The notes beneath the pieces were generated by a model. It was not told where the DNA came from and did no database searches. It saw nothing but the letters and a program-made list of their open reading frames with translations. DNA of 57,696 bases, from assembly GCF_014199685.1 (NCBI RefSeq), contig NZ_JACHNZ010000026.1:1-57696 (forward strand), written 5' to 3'. Below, in pieces: positions 31,584-40,133 of this stretch. How positions within the stretch are numbered: position 1 is the first letter of the stretch; the number at the start of each line of letters is the position of its first letter. Made by a program: the position numbers and the translations under genes. Source of the stretch: Sphingosinicella soli (GTDB lineage Bacteria; Pseudomonadota; Alphaproteobacteria; Sphingomonadales; Sphingomonadaceae).

Positions 31584-32563
31584 GCGGAGCGGGCAATATG
31601 GCCGGCCCGCTGATGATTTTCGGCAGTCCGCGGTCCGGCACGACCTGGGTCGGCTCGCTGTTCGATTCGCACCCCCGTACGCTTTACCTCCACGAGCCGG
31701 ACGTCATCGAGAAGGAGCCCCGGCTTCCGTTCGTTCCCTACGGAGAGCTGCCGACCGATATCGACCGGATCACGCGCGACTATTTCGAGCGGCTGGCGCA
31801 TAATCGTTCGCTGCGCAGCGTTCACACGCCGACGCTGTTTCCCAAGACCTACCGCAGCGGTATCGCCGATCAGGCGCGCGCCGCGATCGTGCGGGTGATG
31901 CGTGCGGTCGATGCCGTGCTTCCGGCCGTCGGTCGCAGCCGCAGTCTGCAGGTTCCCGACTTCACCGCCGAGGGCGACGCCCCGTTTCTAGTGATGAAAT
32001 CGGTTGATTCGATTCCCCGCCTGCCCGTGTTCGCCCGCGCGCTGCCCGGCGTCAAATTCATCTACATCGTGCGTCATCCGTGCGGCGTCGTCTCTTCGAA
32101 GCGGCGCGGCGCGGAACTCGGCAAGATGGGATCAGCGACGCTCTATTCGGATGTTCTGGCCTTGCCGCCCGCCCGCGCCGCCGGGCTCGACAAGGCTCGC
32201 GCCGACGCCATGACCGATATCGAGAAGCTGGCGTGGGATTGGCTTATCACCAACGAATGGGTTTACAGCGAGGTCGCCGCGCTCCCCAACGTCTATACGC
32301 TGGTCTACGATCGGCTTGCCGCCGATCTCGACACTGAATCGGTGCTGCTCTTCGATTGGGTGGGCCTCGACCGGCCGGCGCAGGTGCAAGCCTACTTCGA
32401 TCGCCTGCGCGGCATCGACGGCACCGGCGACCGCTATTTCAGCCTCAATCAGAACCCCGCCAAGTCGGCATCCAAGTGGCGACAGGAATTGAACGCCGAG
32501 GCACAGGAAACGGTCGGTTCAATCGTCGCGGGTTCCGCTGTCGGCAAGCTGTTCGGCTACTGA
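31580..32563 (+). CDS. Sulfotransferase family protein
   Basis: A protein of 327 residues from GTG 31580, or 321 from ATG 31598. The 5'-phosphosulfate loop is [17 protein letters not shown] (about 14-30) and the 3'-phosphate region is [18 protein letters not shown]. Together they define the PAPS-dependent sulfotransferase fold. The acceptor is unknown; bacterial members often sulfate glycans, lipids or small molecules. It overlaps purQ by four bases and converges with an SDR gene six bases downstream. It sits at the border between the purine genes and the catabolic cluster. Confidence 0.85.
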   Translation: MSGAGNMAGPLMIFGSPRSGTTWVGSLFDSHPRTLYLHEPDVIEKEPRLPFVPYGELPTDIDRITRDYFERLAHNRSLRSVHTPTLFPKTYRSGIADQARAAIVRVMRAVDAVLPAVGRSRSLQVPDFTAEGDAPFLVMKSVDSIPRLPVFARALPGVKFIYIVRHPCGVVSSKRRGAELGKMGSATLYSDVLALPPARAAGLDKARADAMTDIEKLAWDWLITNEWVYSEVAALPNVYTLVYDRLAADLDTESVLLFDWVGLDRPAQVQAYFDRLRGIDGTGDRYFSLNQNPAKSASKWRQELNAEAQETVGSIVAGSAVGKLFGY

Positions 32564-32569
32564 TCCGTC

Positions 32570-33346
32570 TCACACTGCGTCATGGCCCCACTGGCGCTCT
32601 ATGCGTCCGTCGATGTGCCGCACCGCGACCCAGTCCCCGCCCGCGAGCGTATCGTCTTCGATCAGATCGATGACGGCGTCGGCGATGTCTTCCGGCTGGC
32701 ACATGGCGTTTCCCGCCAGGATCGGCGCCATCCACGGCGCATAATCGCCGTCTGCCCCGGTCTTCCTGAGGATCGGGGTGTTGGTGAGGCCGGGGAGGAC
32801 GCCCGCAACGCGTACGTTCCAGTCTGCCTTCAGCGGCGCGCAGCAGCGCGTGAACATCATCACGCCCGCCTTGGCCGTCGCATAAAGCGCATCGCTGAAC
32901 CCCGTGCCGAGCGCGACGGTCGATACCGTGTTGATGATGACGCCGCCGCCGCGCACGCGCATGGCCTGCGCGGCAAGCTGCGTGGCGATCACGAGCGACG
33001 ACAGGTTCACGTCGATCATCCGCCGCAGTCCGCGCACGTCTGCCTCGGGAAACTGCGGCGCGCCTGAAACAATGCCGGCGTTGTTGAACAGGATGTCGCA
33101 GCCGCCCCGCGCCATCAGGCTGCCGAACCAGCGTTCCACGGCAAAGAGATCGGAAAGTTCGAGGCGCACGGTGTCGGCAGCGGCCCCTGCGGCGCGCACG
33201 CGCGCCTCGGTTTCGGCCATGCCCTCCGCGTCCACATCAACAATAAGGATGCGGGCCGCGCCCTTCCGGGCCAGCTGCACCGCCGCAGCCTGCCCGATTC
33301 CCGCCGCGCCGCCCGTGACGATCGCCGTCTTGCCCCTGATCTCCAC
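32570..33346 (-). CDS. Short-chain dehydrogenase/reductase
   Basis: A 258-residue classical SDR with a cofactor loop TGGAAGIGQ near residue 10, NNAG (FNNAGIVSG), catalytic Ser in STVALGTGFSD and YATAK (Tyr/Lys). The start is GTG 33346 (VEIRGKTAIVTGG), with GGGGAG eight bases upstream, preferred to an in-frame ATG at 33379. An Asp after the second strand (LIVDVDAE) suggests NAD rather than NADP. It is divergent from the MFS transporter and shares with it one copy of the cluster's 18-bp palindrome. The substrate is unknown. Confidence 0.88.
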   Translation of the reverse strand: MEIRGKTAIVTGGAAGIGQAAAVQLARKGAARILIVDVDAEGMAETEARVRAAGAAADTVRLELSDLFAVERWFGSLMARGGCDILFNNAGIVSGAPQFPEADVRGLRRMIDVNLSSLVIATQLAAQAMRVRGGGVIINTVSTVALGTGFSDALYATAKAGVMMFTRCCAPLKADWNVRVAGVLPGLTNTPILRKTGADGDYAPWMAPILAGNAMCQPEDIADAVIDLIEDDTLAGGDWVAVRHIDGRIERQWGHDAV

Positions 33347-33402
33347 GCAATTCTCCCCGTTTCGCCCCCGGTCCGCCATCGGATTTGACAACGGCGGCAA
33401 TA

Positions 33403-33420
33403 TACATAGATATCTAAGTA
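33403..33420. promoter_or_regulatory. Cluster operator site 1
   Basis: TACATAG-ATAT-CTAAGTA, an imperfect 7-4-7 inverted repeat with a perfect TAGATATCTA core. It lies between the divergent SDR (start 33346) and MFS (start 33451) genes, ending 30 bases before the MFS start. It is one of nine similar sites in the cluster. Confidence 0.65.
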
Positions 33421-33450
33421 AATGCGAAAGCATATTGGGAGGGAAAACTA

Positions 33451-34755
33451 TTGGCGGACGCGGCAGCGCCAGCTCCAGAGCCACCGATCACGGAGGCCAA
33501 GCTCGCAAGACAGCGCCTCGTCGCGCTGTGGATGCTCACGATCATCGGCACGATCAACTTCATCGACCGGCAGATCCTTTCGGTCCTGATCGAGCCGATC
33601 CGCGCCGAGATGCAGTTCACCGATACCCAGTTCGGACTGCTGACGGGGCTCGCCTTCGCGCTCTTCTACGCCATCGTCGGCCTGCCGATCGCGATGATCG
33701 CGGACCGCTGGCACCGGATCCGCCTGATCGCCGTATCGTGCTTCGTGTGGAGCGGCTTCACCGCGCTCTGCGGCATGGCGAACTCGTTCGGTCAGCTCGC
33801 GGCGGCGCGGTTCGGTGTCGGGATCGGCGAGGCGGGCGGCACCGCGCCCTCACTGTCGGTGCTTGCCGACTATTATCCGCCCGAAAGGCGCCCGCTCATC
33901 ATCGGCATCTTCACGGCGAACGGCCCGCTCGGCGTGTTCATCGGCGCGACGTTCGGCGCGTGGGCCGCAGTGCATATCGGCTGGCGCGGCGCGTTCTTCG
34001 CGGTTGGAATCATCGGCCTCGTCGCGGCGCCGCTTCTGCTGCTGCTCGTGCGCGAACCGGCACGCGGGCGCTCCGATGCCCCCCATGCGGACACCGCCGC
34101 CCCGTCGTTCAAGGCGAGCATGACATTGTTCTTCCGGCACCGCAGCCTTCGCCTGCTGCTCTTCGCGAGCGGCCTCGCCGCCTTCGTCAGCTACGGGATG
34201 CTGAACTGGATACCGGCCTTCCTGATGCGCACGCAGGGCATGCCTCTTGAATCGCTTGCCGTATGGTTCGGTCCGGCGGCGGGGTTTTCGATGGCACTGG
34301 GCATCTGGGGCGGCGGCGCGCTTGTGAACCGGGCCGCGCGAACGAGCGCGCGCGCCTATGCGCTTATTCCCTGCGCCGCGACGGTGGTGATGATCCCCAC
34401 GTTCATCGCAGCGCTGCTGGCACCGGGCTGGGAATGGTCGCTGGCGCTGATGATCGTGCCGATGATCTGCTGCACGATCTATGTCGCGCCCGCGATCGCG
34501 CTCGTTCAGAACCTCACGCCGCCGCGCGCCCGCGCGACGGCGGCGGCGATCCTGCTGCTGGTGTTCAATCTGGTCGGGCTGGGCGGCGGGCCGCTGTTCA
34601 TCGGCATGATTTCCGACGCCGTCACGCCGACGATGGGGACCGAAAGCCTGCGCATCGCGCTGCTCTGCGTGATGCCCGCCGCCGCAATCGCCGCAATCGC
34701 CCAGTTCGCCGTCTCGCGTGCCGTGGCCGAGGATTTCAGAACGATGCAGGCATGA
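33451..34755 (+). CDS. MFS transporter (spinster-like)
   Basis: A 434-residue protein with about 12 membrane helices. It has the MFS signature between helices 2 and 3 (MIADRWHRIRLIAVS) and the spinster-type opening GTINFIDRQILSVLIEPIRAE. It probably imports the cluster substrate or exports a product across the inner membrane. The start is TTG 33451, supported by GGGAGGG seven bases upstream; no ATG fits. It is the first gene of a plus-strand unit MFS-SDR-NTF2-VOC, overlapping the SDR by four bases. Confidence 0.9.
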   Translation: MADAAAPAPEPPITEAKLARQRLVALWMLTIIGTINFIDRQILSVLIEPIRAEMQFTDTQFGLLTGLAFALFYAIVGLPIAMIADRWHRIRLIAVSCFVWSGFTALCGMANSFGQLAAARFGVGIGEAGGTAPSLSVLADYYPPERRPLIIGIFTANGPLGVFIGATFGAWAAVHIGWRGAFFAVGIIGLVAAPLLLLLVREPARGRSDAPHADTAAPSFKASMTLFFRHRSLRLLLFASGLAAFVSYGMLNWIPAFLMRTQGMPLESLAVWFGPAAGFSMALGIWGGGALVNRAARTSARAYALIPCAATVVMIPTFIAALLAPGWEWSLALMIVPMICCTIYVAPAIALVQNLTPPRARATAAAILLLVFNLVGLGGGPLFIGMISDAVTPTMGTESLRIALLCVMPAAAIAAIAQFAVSRAVAEDFRTMQA

Positions 34756-35645
34756 AGGATATCGCGGGCAAAACCGCGTTCATCACGGGCGGCGGCAGCG
34801 GCATCGGGCTGGCAATGGCCCGTGCCCTCGCGCGCGAGGGCGCCCGCATCGTGATCGCCGACATCGACGAGGGACGGCTTCAGGCGGGCGCCGACACGCT
34901 CGCCGCCGACGGGGCGGAGGTACTGCCGGTTCGGCTCGACGTCACCGATCCGGCATCCTGGACCGCCGCGAAAACCCGGACCGATGCGTTCGGGCCGGTC
35001 AGCATCCTGTGCAGCAACGCCGGTGTCGGCGGCGGCAGCGGCGTCTTCGAAACCTACGACCCGGCCGTGTGGCGCTGGAACTACGCCGTCAATGCCGACG
35101 CGCATCTTCACGCCTGCCGCACGTTTCTGGGCGACATGAAGACGCGCGGGGACGCGGCGCACCTGGTCATCACCGTTTCGATGGTCGCCATCGTGCCGCC
35201 GCCGATTTCGGCCGCTTACATAAGCTCCAAATATGCCGCGCTCGGCATCGGCATGGCGCTGAGGAACGAGCTTGCGGGCACGAACGTGGGCATTTCGGTG
35301 CTCTGCCCCGGCATGGCCGCCACCGCGATCGTCGAGACGACGCGCGCGCTCCGCCCGGCTCTGCGCGAAGCGGGCGATGCTGCAGCGACCTCGCAGGCGA
35401 TGCAGGCCGTGCTCGCGGGCGGTATGCCGCCCGGACCGATCGGCGACCATGTCGTCCGCGCGGTCCGCGCCGGGGAGTTCTTCATCTTCACGCATCCCGA
35501 ATGGAAACCGCTCGTGGAGCGGGAGCATGCGATGATGCTCGCGGCCTTCGGCGCTTCGGCGGATCCGCGCTACGCAGGCGACGACATCGAGGCCGTGGTC
35601 GCCGCCAACCGCCGAACACCACATCCTCAGGAGACCGGCCAATGA
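34752..35645 (+). CDS. Short-chain dehydrogenase/reductase
   Basis: A 297-residue SDR. It has the loop TGGGSGIGLAMARAL near residue 12, an acidic residue after strand 2 (IVIADIDEGRL, NAD preference), SNAGVGGGSG, catalytic Ser in TVSMVAIVPPP and YISSK. A C-terminal extension (FIFTHPEWKPLVEREHAM) is typical of the cP/long variants. It overlaps the MFS gene (ATGA) and the NTF2-like gene downstream. It is probably an alcohol or dihydrodiol dehydrogenase of the catabolic cluster; the substrate is not deducible. Confidence 0.88.
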   Translation: MKDIAGKTAFITGGGSGIGLAMARALAREGARIVIADIDEGRLQAGADTLAADGAEVLPVRLDVTDPASWTAAKTRTDAFGPVSILCSNAGVGGGSGVFETYDPAVWRWNYAVNADAHLHACRTFLGDMKTRGDAAHLVITVSMVAIVPPPISAAYISSKYAALGIGMALRNELAGTNVGISVLCPGMAATAIVETTRALRPALREAGDAAATSQAMQAVLAGGMPPGPIGDHVVRAVRAGEFFIFTHPEWKPLVEREHAMMLAAFGASADPRYAGDDIEAVVAANRRTPHPQETGQ

Positions 35646-36030
35646 CCGACGATGACATGCGCACGCTCGCCAAGCACTTCTTCGACGCCGTGGAACGGGG
35701 CGACGTGGCGACGCTCCGCAGCTTTTATTCCGACGATGCCCGCATCTGGCACAACACCGACGAGGCCGAGCAGACAGCCGATGAAAACGCCGAGGCGCTT
35801 TCGGGCTTCACAAAACGCATTACCGACCGCGTTTATGCGGACCGCCGCGTGAATATATATTCTCCGGCGGGTTCGTGCAGCAGCACACGCTCTACGGCAC
35901 CCGGCAGGACGGCGAGCGCCTGACGCTGCCCGCGTGCATGGTCTGCCGGGTCGAGAACGGGAAGATCACGCGGCTCGACGAATATTTCGATTCGGCGCGG
36001 GTCGCCGAATTCCGCAAGTTCGCTATCTGA
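35642..36030 (+). pseudogene. NTF2/SnoaL-like protein, single-base frameshift
   Basis: The gene starts at ATG 35642 (MTDDDMRTLAKHFFDAVERG), overlapping the SDR stop. It encodes the cone-shaped NTF2-like fold (VATLRSFYSDDARIWHNTDE). At about 35857-35864 the frame breaks. The other frame carries a fitting second half (GGFVQQHTLYGTRQDGERL ... ITRLDEYFDSARVAEF) ending at TGA 36028-36030. Restoring one T would give ...NIYFSGGFVQ and a normal protein of 129 residues. The family includes ketosteroid-isomerase-like and small polyketide enzymes. Whether the lesion is biological or a sequencing error is open. Confidence 0.75.
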
Positions 36031-36069
36031 GCGGGCATAACCGTCAATTTAGTTGACGATTATGCCCGC
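36031..36069. promoter_or_regulatory. 39-bp near-perfect palindrome before the VOC gene
   Basis: Two 17-base arms (36031-36047 and 36053-36069) are reverse complements with a single mismatch around a TTTAG centre. The inner part is CGTCAA-TTTAG-TTGACG. It begins directly after the NTF2-like stop and ends 37 bases before the VOC start. It could be an operator, a processing site or a terminator-like hairpin; no T-run follows. Confidence 0.6.
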
Positions 36070-36106
36070 ATATGGTAGTCATGCAAAAGAAATCAGGAGG
36101 ATCGAC

Positions 36107-36724
36107 ATGTCCACCGACACCACTGCACCGTTCGAGTTTCGCGGCGTCAATCATCTGGCGCTGGTCTGCAAGGATATGGCGCGCACTGTCGAATTCTACC
36201 GCGATATCCTGGGGATGCCGCTTCTCAAGACGCTCGATCTGCCCGGTAACCGGGGCCAGCACTTCTTCTTCGATATCGGCAACGGCGACAGCCTGGCCTT
36301 CTTCTGGTTCCCCGATGCGCCCGAAGCCGCGCCCGGTATCGCCGCACCGGCAGCACTTCCGACGCAGGGTTCGTTCATGTCCGCGCACGGATCGATGAAC
36401 CACATCGCCTTCAACATCCCCGCAGAGCGCTTCGACGAGTATTACGAGCGGCTGAAGGAAAAGGGCGTCAGCGTCACCAAGGTGCTGAACCACGATGATT
36501 CCGAAACGCAATCGTCCGACACGCTGCACAAGGGCGTCTATGTGCGCTCGGTCTATTTCTTCGATCCCGACGGCGTCTGCCTCGAATTCGCGGCCTGGAC
36601 GCATGAGGGCTTCACCGAAGCGGATCTCGCGCACGATCCGGCGCGTGCGGACGGCAGCCGTGCGAAAGGCATGATCGTCGCGGCGGCGCGCAATGATGAA
36701 GAGGTGATGGTTCCGGCGGAGTAA
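36107..36724 (+). CDS. VOC family (glyoxalase/extradiol dioxygenase-like) protein
   Basis: A 205-residue protein with two VOC beta-alpha-beta-beta-beta modules. Candidate metal ligands are His in VNHLALVCKD, Gln/His in GQHFFFDIG, His in MNHIAFNIP and Glu in CLEFAAWT. These fit a mononuclear metal site of glyoxalase, isomerase or extradiol dioxygenase type. ATG 36107 is preceded by AGGAGG. It is the last gene of the MFS-SDR-NTF2 unit but is separated from it by a 39-bp palindrome, so it may have separate control. The exact reaction is unknown. Confidence 0.82.
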   Translation: MSTDTTAPFEFRGVNHLALVCKDMARTVEFYRDILGMPLLKTLDLPGNRGQHFFFDIGNGDSLAFFWFPDAPEAAPGIAAPAALPTQGSFMSAHGSMNHIAFNIPAERFDEYYERLKEKGVSVTKVLNHDDSETQSSDTLHKGVYVRSVYFFDPDGVCLEFAAWTHEGFTEADLAHDPARADGSRAKGMIVAAARNDEEVMVPAE

Positions 36725-36736
36725 GCGCCGCCCGCG

Positions 36737-38299
36737 TCAGCCGACCGCCCGGCCCCGACCTTCCCAGTACGGTCGGCGCAGTTCGCGCCGCAGCACCTTC
36801 CCCGCCGCGTTGCGGGGCAGCGTTTCCACGATATCGACGCTCTTGGGCACCTTGTAGCCCGCGATACGGCTGCGCGCCCACGCGATCACGTCCTCTGCGG
36901 CAGGCGGGGCGCCGTTCGCCACGACCAGCGCCTTCACCGCTTCGCCCCAGCGCGCATCGGGCACGCCGATGACGGCGACGTCGGCAACGCCGGGACAGCC
37001 CAGGATCGCGTTTTCCACCTCCGCCGGATAGACGTTCTCGCCGCCCGATACGATCATGTCCTTGATGCGGTCGTGGACATAGAAATAGCCGTGTTCATCG
37101 GCATATCCGGCATCGCCCGTGTGCAGCCATCCCCCCGCCAGCGTCTCCGACGTCGCTTCGGGGCGGTTCCAGTAGCCCTTCATCACGATATCGCCGCGTA
37201 TGGCGATCTCGCCGATCTCGCCGGGGGCAAGACTTGCGCCGTCCGGGCCGAGAATCGCGACCTCCACATCGGGCCAGGGCCGGCCGCACGATTTGAGCCG
37301 CTCCGAAACCTCATGCCCGGCGGGCGAGAGATAGGAGCCTGCTCCGGTCGTTTCGGTCATCCCGTAGAATTGCACGAAACCGCAGCCGAACGCGGCGCGG
37401 GCGCGCACGAGCACATCCTCGGCGATCGGCGAGGCGCCGTAGGCGATGGTCTGCAGCGCATCGAAGCGCGCCGCCGACATCGCCGCCGTCTGCAGCATCA
37501 TCCGGATCATCGCGGGCGCGAGGAAGGTGTGCGACACGCTTTCCCGCTGCATCATTTCCACGGCAGCATCGGCGTCGAAATCGCGGACGAGAACGAGGCG
37601 GCATCCCTGCGCCAATCCCGCTAAGCTGACGTTCGTGCCCGCCACGTGGAACAGCGGCATCACGATCATCACGGTTTCGGATTCGCTATAGGAGAAGCCG
37701 TCCACCTTCGCCGCCATTTCCATGAAGCGCCGATAGTTGCGGTTGCCGAGCACGACGCCCTTCGGCCGCCCCGTGGTGCCGCTGGTGTAGAGTTGCAGCA
37801 CATCGTCGTCGGCTTCGGGCGCACCGGGAAGCGCAGCTCTTCCGCCGTTTTCCAGCCAGACGTTGAACGGTTCGAAACTGAAGTGTGCGCCGTGGAGCGC
37901 GATGAGCCGAGGCGGATCGGCAAGGCCCGCGATCGCCTCCAGCGCGGTTTCGAAAAGCCCCTCACCCACGAACAGCAGCTTCGGCGCGGCGTCGCCGATG
38001 ATGAAGGCGATCTCCCCCGCAACGAGTCGGCAGTTGACCGGCGTGAGGCAGGCGCGGGCGCGGGCGGCCCCGAAGAACAGCGGATACCAGGCGTCGTGGT
38101 TGCGGGTCAGCACCGCCACACGGTCGCCGGGCGCTATGCCGCTCGCGACGAGCGCCCGCGCCACGGCGGCCTGCCGCTCCGCAAGCTGCGCGAACGTCGT
38201 CTCGCGCGCGCCGAACAGGACCGCGACCTCGCCGCCCCGCGCCTTCGCCTGCGCAGCCGGGATGTCGGACAGGCAGCGGATGGCTTCCAGATCGATCAT
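36737..38299 (-). CDS. AMP-forming acyl-CoA ligase
   Basis: A 520-residue ANL enzyme. Motifs are LYTSGTTGRPKGV (phosphate loop), FYGMTETTG, WLHTGDAGYADEHGYFYVHDR, MIVSGGENVYPAEVE and the catalytic Lys in LPRNAAGKVLRR. It activates a carboxylate of the cluster's pathway to its CoA ester. ATG 38299 follows AGGGGGGG. It is divergent from the MetE-like gene, and the 78-base spacer holds one copy of the common palindrome (38323-38340). The substrate is not deducible. Confidence 0.92.
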   Translation of the reverse strand: MIDLEAIRCLSDIPAAQAKARGGEVAVLFGARETTFAQLAERQAAVARALVASGIAPGDRVAVLTRNHDAWYPLFFGAARARACLTPVNCRLVAGEIAFIIGDAAPKLLFVGEGLFETALEAIAGLADPPRLIALHGAHFSFEPFNVWLENGGRAALPGAPEADDDVLQLYTSGTTGRPKGVVLGNRNYRRFMEMAAKVDGFSYSESETVMIVMPLFHVAGTNVSLAGLAQGCRLVLVRDFDADAAVEMMQRESVSHTFLAPAMIRMMLQTAAMSAARFDALQTIAYGASPIAEDVLVRARAAFGCGFVQFYGMTETTGAGSYLSPAGHEVSERLKSCGRPWPDVEVAILGPDGASLAPGEIGEIAIRGDIVMKGYWNRPEATSETLAGGWLHTGDAGYADEHGYFYVHDRIKDMIVSGGENVYPAEVENAILGCPGVADVAVIGVPDARWGEAVKALVVANGAPPAAEDVIAWARSRIAGYKVPKSVDIVETLPRNAAGKVLRRELRRPYWEGRGRAVG

Positions 38300-38322
38300 C
38301 GTCCCCCCCTCGTTCTTGTTAA

Positions 38323-38340
38323 TACTAAGAATACTAACTA
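38323..38340. promoter_or_regulatory. Cluster operator site 2
   Basis: TACTAAG-AATA-CTAACTA, a 7-4-7 imperfect inverted repeat. It lies 23 bases from the start of the minus-strand ligase and 37 bases from the plus-strand MetE-like start. Confidence 0.6.
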
Positions 38341-38377
38341 ATACGGGGATTATAAACAATCCGGAGCGACTCCACCC

Positions 38378-39424
38378 GTGTTCAAACACCCTATCCTGCC
38401 GACCACGATTGTCGGCAGCTATCCGCAGCCGGACTGGCTGATCGACCGCGAGCGCCTGAAGAAAAGCCTGCCCCCGCGCGTGCGCGCCGCAGAGCTGTGG
38501 CGGGTGTCGGAGCCGTGGCTGGCGGACGCGCAGGAGCACGCGACACTGATGGCGATTCGCGATCAGGAGGAGCTGGGCATCGACATCGTCGGCGACGGCG
38601 AGATGCGGCGCGAAAGCTATTCGAACCGACTGGCGACGGCGCTGTCGGGCATCGACACCGACACGCATGGCACCGCCATCGATCGCACCGGCAAGGCCAA
38701 TCCCGTGCCGCGCGTCACCGGCCCCATCCGCCGCCTTTCGCCGATCGAATCGCAGGACGCCGCCTTTCTGAAGCGCCATGCGCGCGGGCCGGTGAAGCTC
38801 ACCCTGCCCGGCCCGTTCACGATGACGCAGCAGGCGCAGAACGATCATTACCCGACAAGCGAAGCGCTCGCGATGGACTATGCGCACGCGGTGAACGCGG
38901 AAATTCGCGACCTGTTCGCCGCCGGGGTCGATGTCGTGCAGCTCGACGAGCCCTATCTTCAGGCCCGCGCCGACGCCGCGCAGGACTATGCGCTCGCCGC
39001 CATCGACCGCGCGCTCGAAGGCGTCGAAGGCATGACCGCGCTCCACATCTGCTTCGGCTACGCGCTTGTCCACGGCAGCCATGTCGCGAAACCCAAGGCC
39101 TACGACTTCCTCGCCGAACTCAACCGTTCGCGCGTCGACGTGATCTCGATCGAGGCTGCGCAGCCGCGCCTCGACCCGGCGATCCTCGCGGAGCTTCCCG
39201 ACAAGATCATCATGTACGGCGTGCTCGATCTTGCCGACCCTGCCGTGGAAACGCCCGAGACGGTCGCCGCGCGCATCCGCGATGCGCTGCGCTATGTCTC
39301 CACCGACCGACTGTGGATCGCACCCGATTGCGGCATGAAATACCATTCGCGCGAACTCGCACAGGCAAAGCTGCGCGCGATGGTGGAGGGTACGGCGATC
39401 GTGCGGCGGGAACTGGGGGCCTGA
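38378..39424 (+). CDS. Cobalamin-independent methionine synthase II-like (MetE C-domain) protein
   Basis: A 348-residue protein equal to the catalytic barrel of MetE without its N-terminal domain. It starts PTTIVGSYPQPDWL. The zinc ligands of the family appear conserved: His and Cys in ALHICFGY, Glu in ISIEAAQP and Cys in IAPDCGMKY. Relatives include methionine synthases and also alkyl-transferases such as epoxyalkane:coenzyme M transferase. In a catabolic cluster, methyl or alkyl transfer from the substrate to a thiol is more likely than methionine synthesis. The start is GTG 38378. It converges on the Ser-less hydrolase gene. Confidence 0.85.
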   Translation: MFKHPILPTTIVGSYPQPDWLIDRERLKKSLPPRVRAAELWRVSEPWLADAQEHATLMAIRDQEELGIDIVGDGEMRRESYSNRLATALSGIDTDTHGTAIDRTGKANPVPRVTGPIRRLSPIESQDAAFLKRHARGPVKLTLPGPFTMTQQAQNDHYPTSEALAMDYAHAVNAEIRDLFAAGVDVVQLDEPYLQARADAAQDYALAAIDRALEGVEGMTALHICFGYALVHGSHVAKPKAYDFLAELNRSRVDVISIEAAQPRLDPAILAELPDKIIMYGVLDLADPAVETPETVAARIRDALRYVSTDRLWIAPDCGMKYHSRELAQAKLRAMVEGTAIVRRELGA

Positions 39425-39428
39425 GGCT

Positions 39429-40133
39429 TCAGGCTTCGGCCAGCCAGAGCGCGATCGTGTCCGATACGGCTTTTGGAGCTTCGAGCGTCAAAAGGTGCCC
39501 GATACCCGGCAGCACGTCGAAGCGGGCGTTCGGGATGCCTGCCGCCAACTCGTCCTGGTGCGCGCGCGTGGTGATGCCGTCGGCGTCGCCCCAGAGGATC
39601 AGCGTCGGCACGCGGATTTGCTCGAGCGAAGGGCGGCTGTCGGCGCGGCTCATGATCGCGCGCTGCTGGCGCAGGAACGTCTCCGCGCCCGTCTCCGCCG
39701 CCATGCGCCGCACGGCATCGACGAGCGCCGGGTCTTCACTCCGCGCGGGCGAAAGCAGCATCGGGATGCGCTCTTGCGCCACCTGCTGAAAGTGCCCTGC
39801 CTCGACGAGATCGATATAGCCCTGCCGCCGCGCGGTCTGCGCCGGGCCGTCGGCGGGCGCGAGCGTCGCGAGCAAGGCCAGCCGCGCCACGCGCTCCGGC
39901 GCCTGCCGCATCACTTCGAACGCGGTGAACCCGCCCATCGCATGCGCGGCGAGCGCGAAGCGCGGGGGCGCGGCATCGAGCAGCCGCTGCGCCATGCCCG
40001 CGATCGTCTCATCCTGCGTATGATCCGCGACGATCACCTCGCGCTCGGCCGACCATGCCGCGATCTGCGGCGCCCAGACCTCTCGCGTGAGAAGCTGCCC
40101 GCAGGCAAGCACGACGGGAAGCGGATCAGACAT
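39429..40133 (-). CDS. Alpha/beta hydrolase-fold protein lacking the nucleophile Ser
   Basis: A 234-residue alpha/beta hydrolase. At the nucleophile elbow, where family members have GHSMGG, this protein reads AAHAMGGF, with Ala65 in place of Ser. The Asp region (ILWGDADGITT) and catalytic His (LPGIGHLLTLEAP) are present. It may be a pseudo-hydrolase, a lyase-type member or a substrate-binding partner. It is the last gene of the five-gene minus operon and overlaps the dehydrogenase stop (TGATG). Confidence 0.82.
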   Translation of the reverse strand: MSDPLPVVLACGQLLTREVWAPQIAAWSAEREVIVADHTQDETIAGMAQRLLDAAPPRFALAAHAMGGFTAFEVMRQAPERVARLALLATLAPADGPAQTARRQGYIDLVEAGHFQQVAQERIPMLLSPARSEDPALVDAVRRMAAETGAETFLRQQRAIMSRADSRPSLEQIRVPTLILWGDADGITTRAHQDELAAGIPNARFDVLPGIGHLLTLEAPKAVSDTIALWLAEA

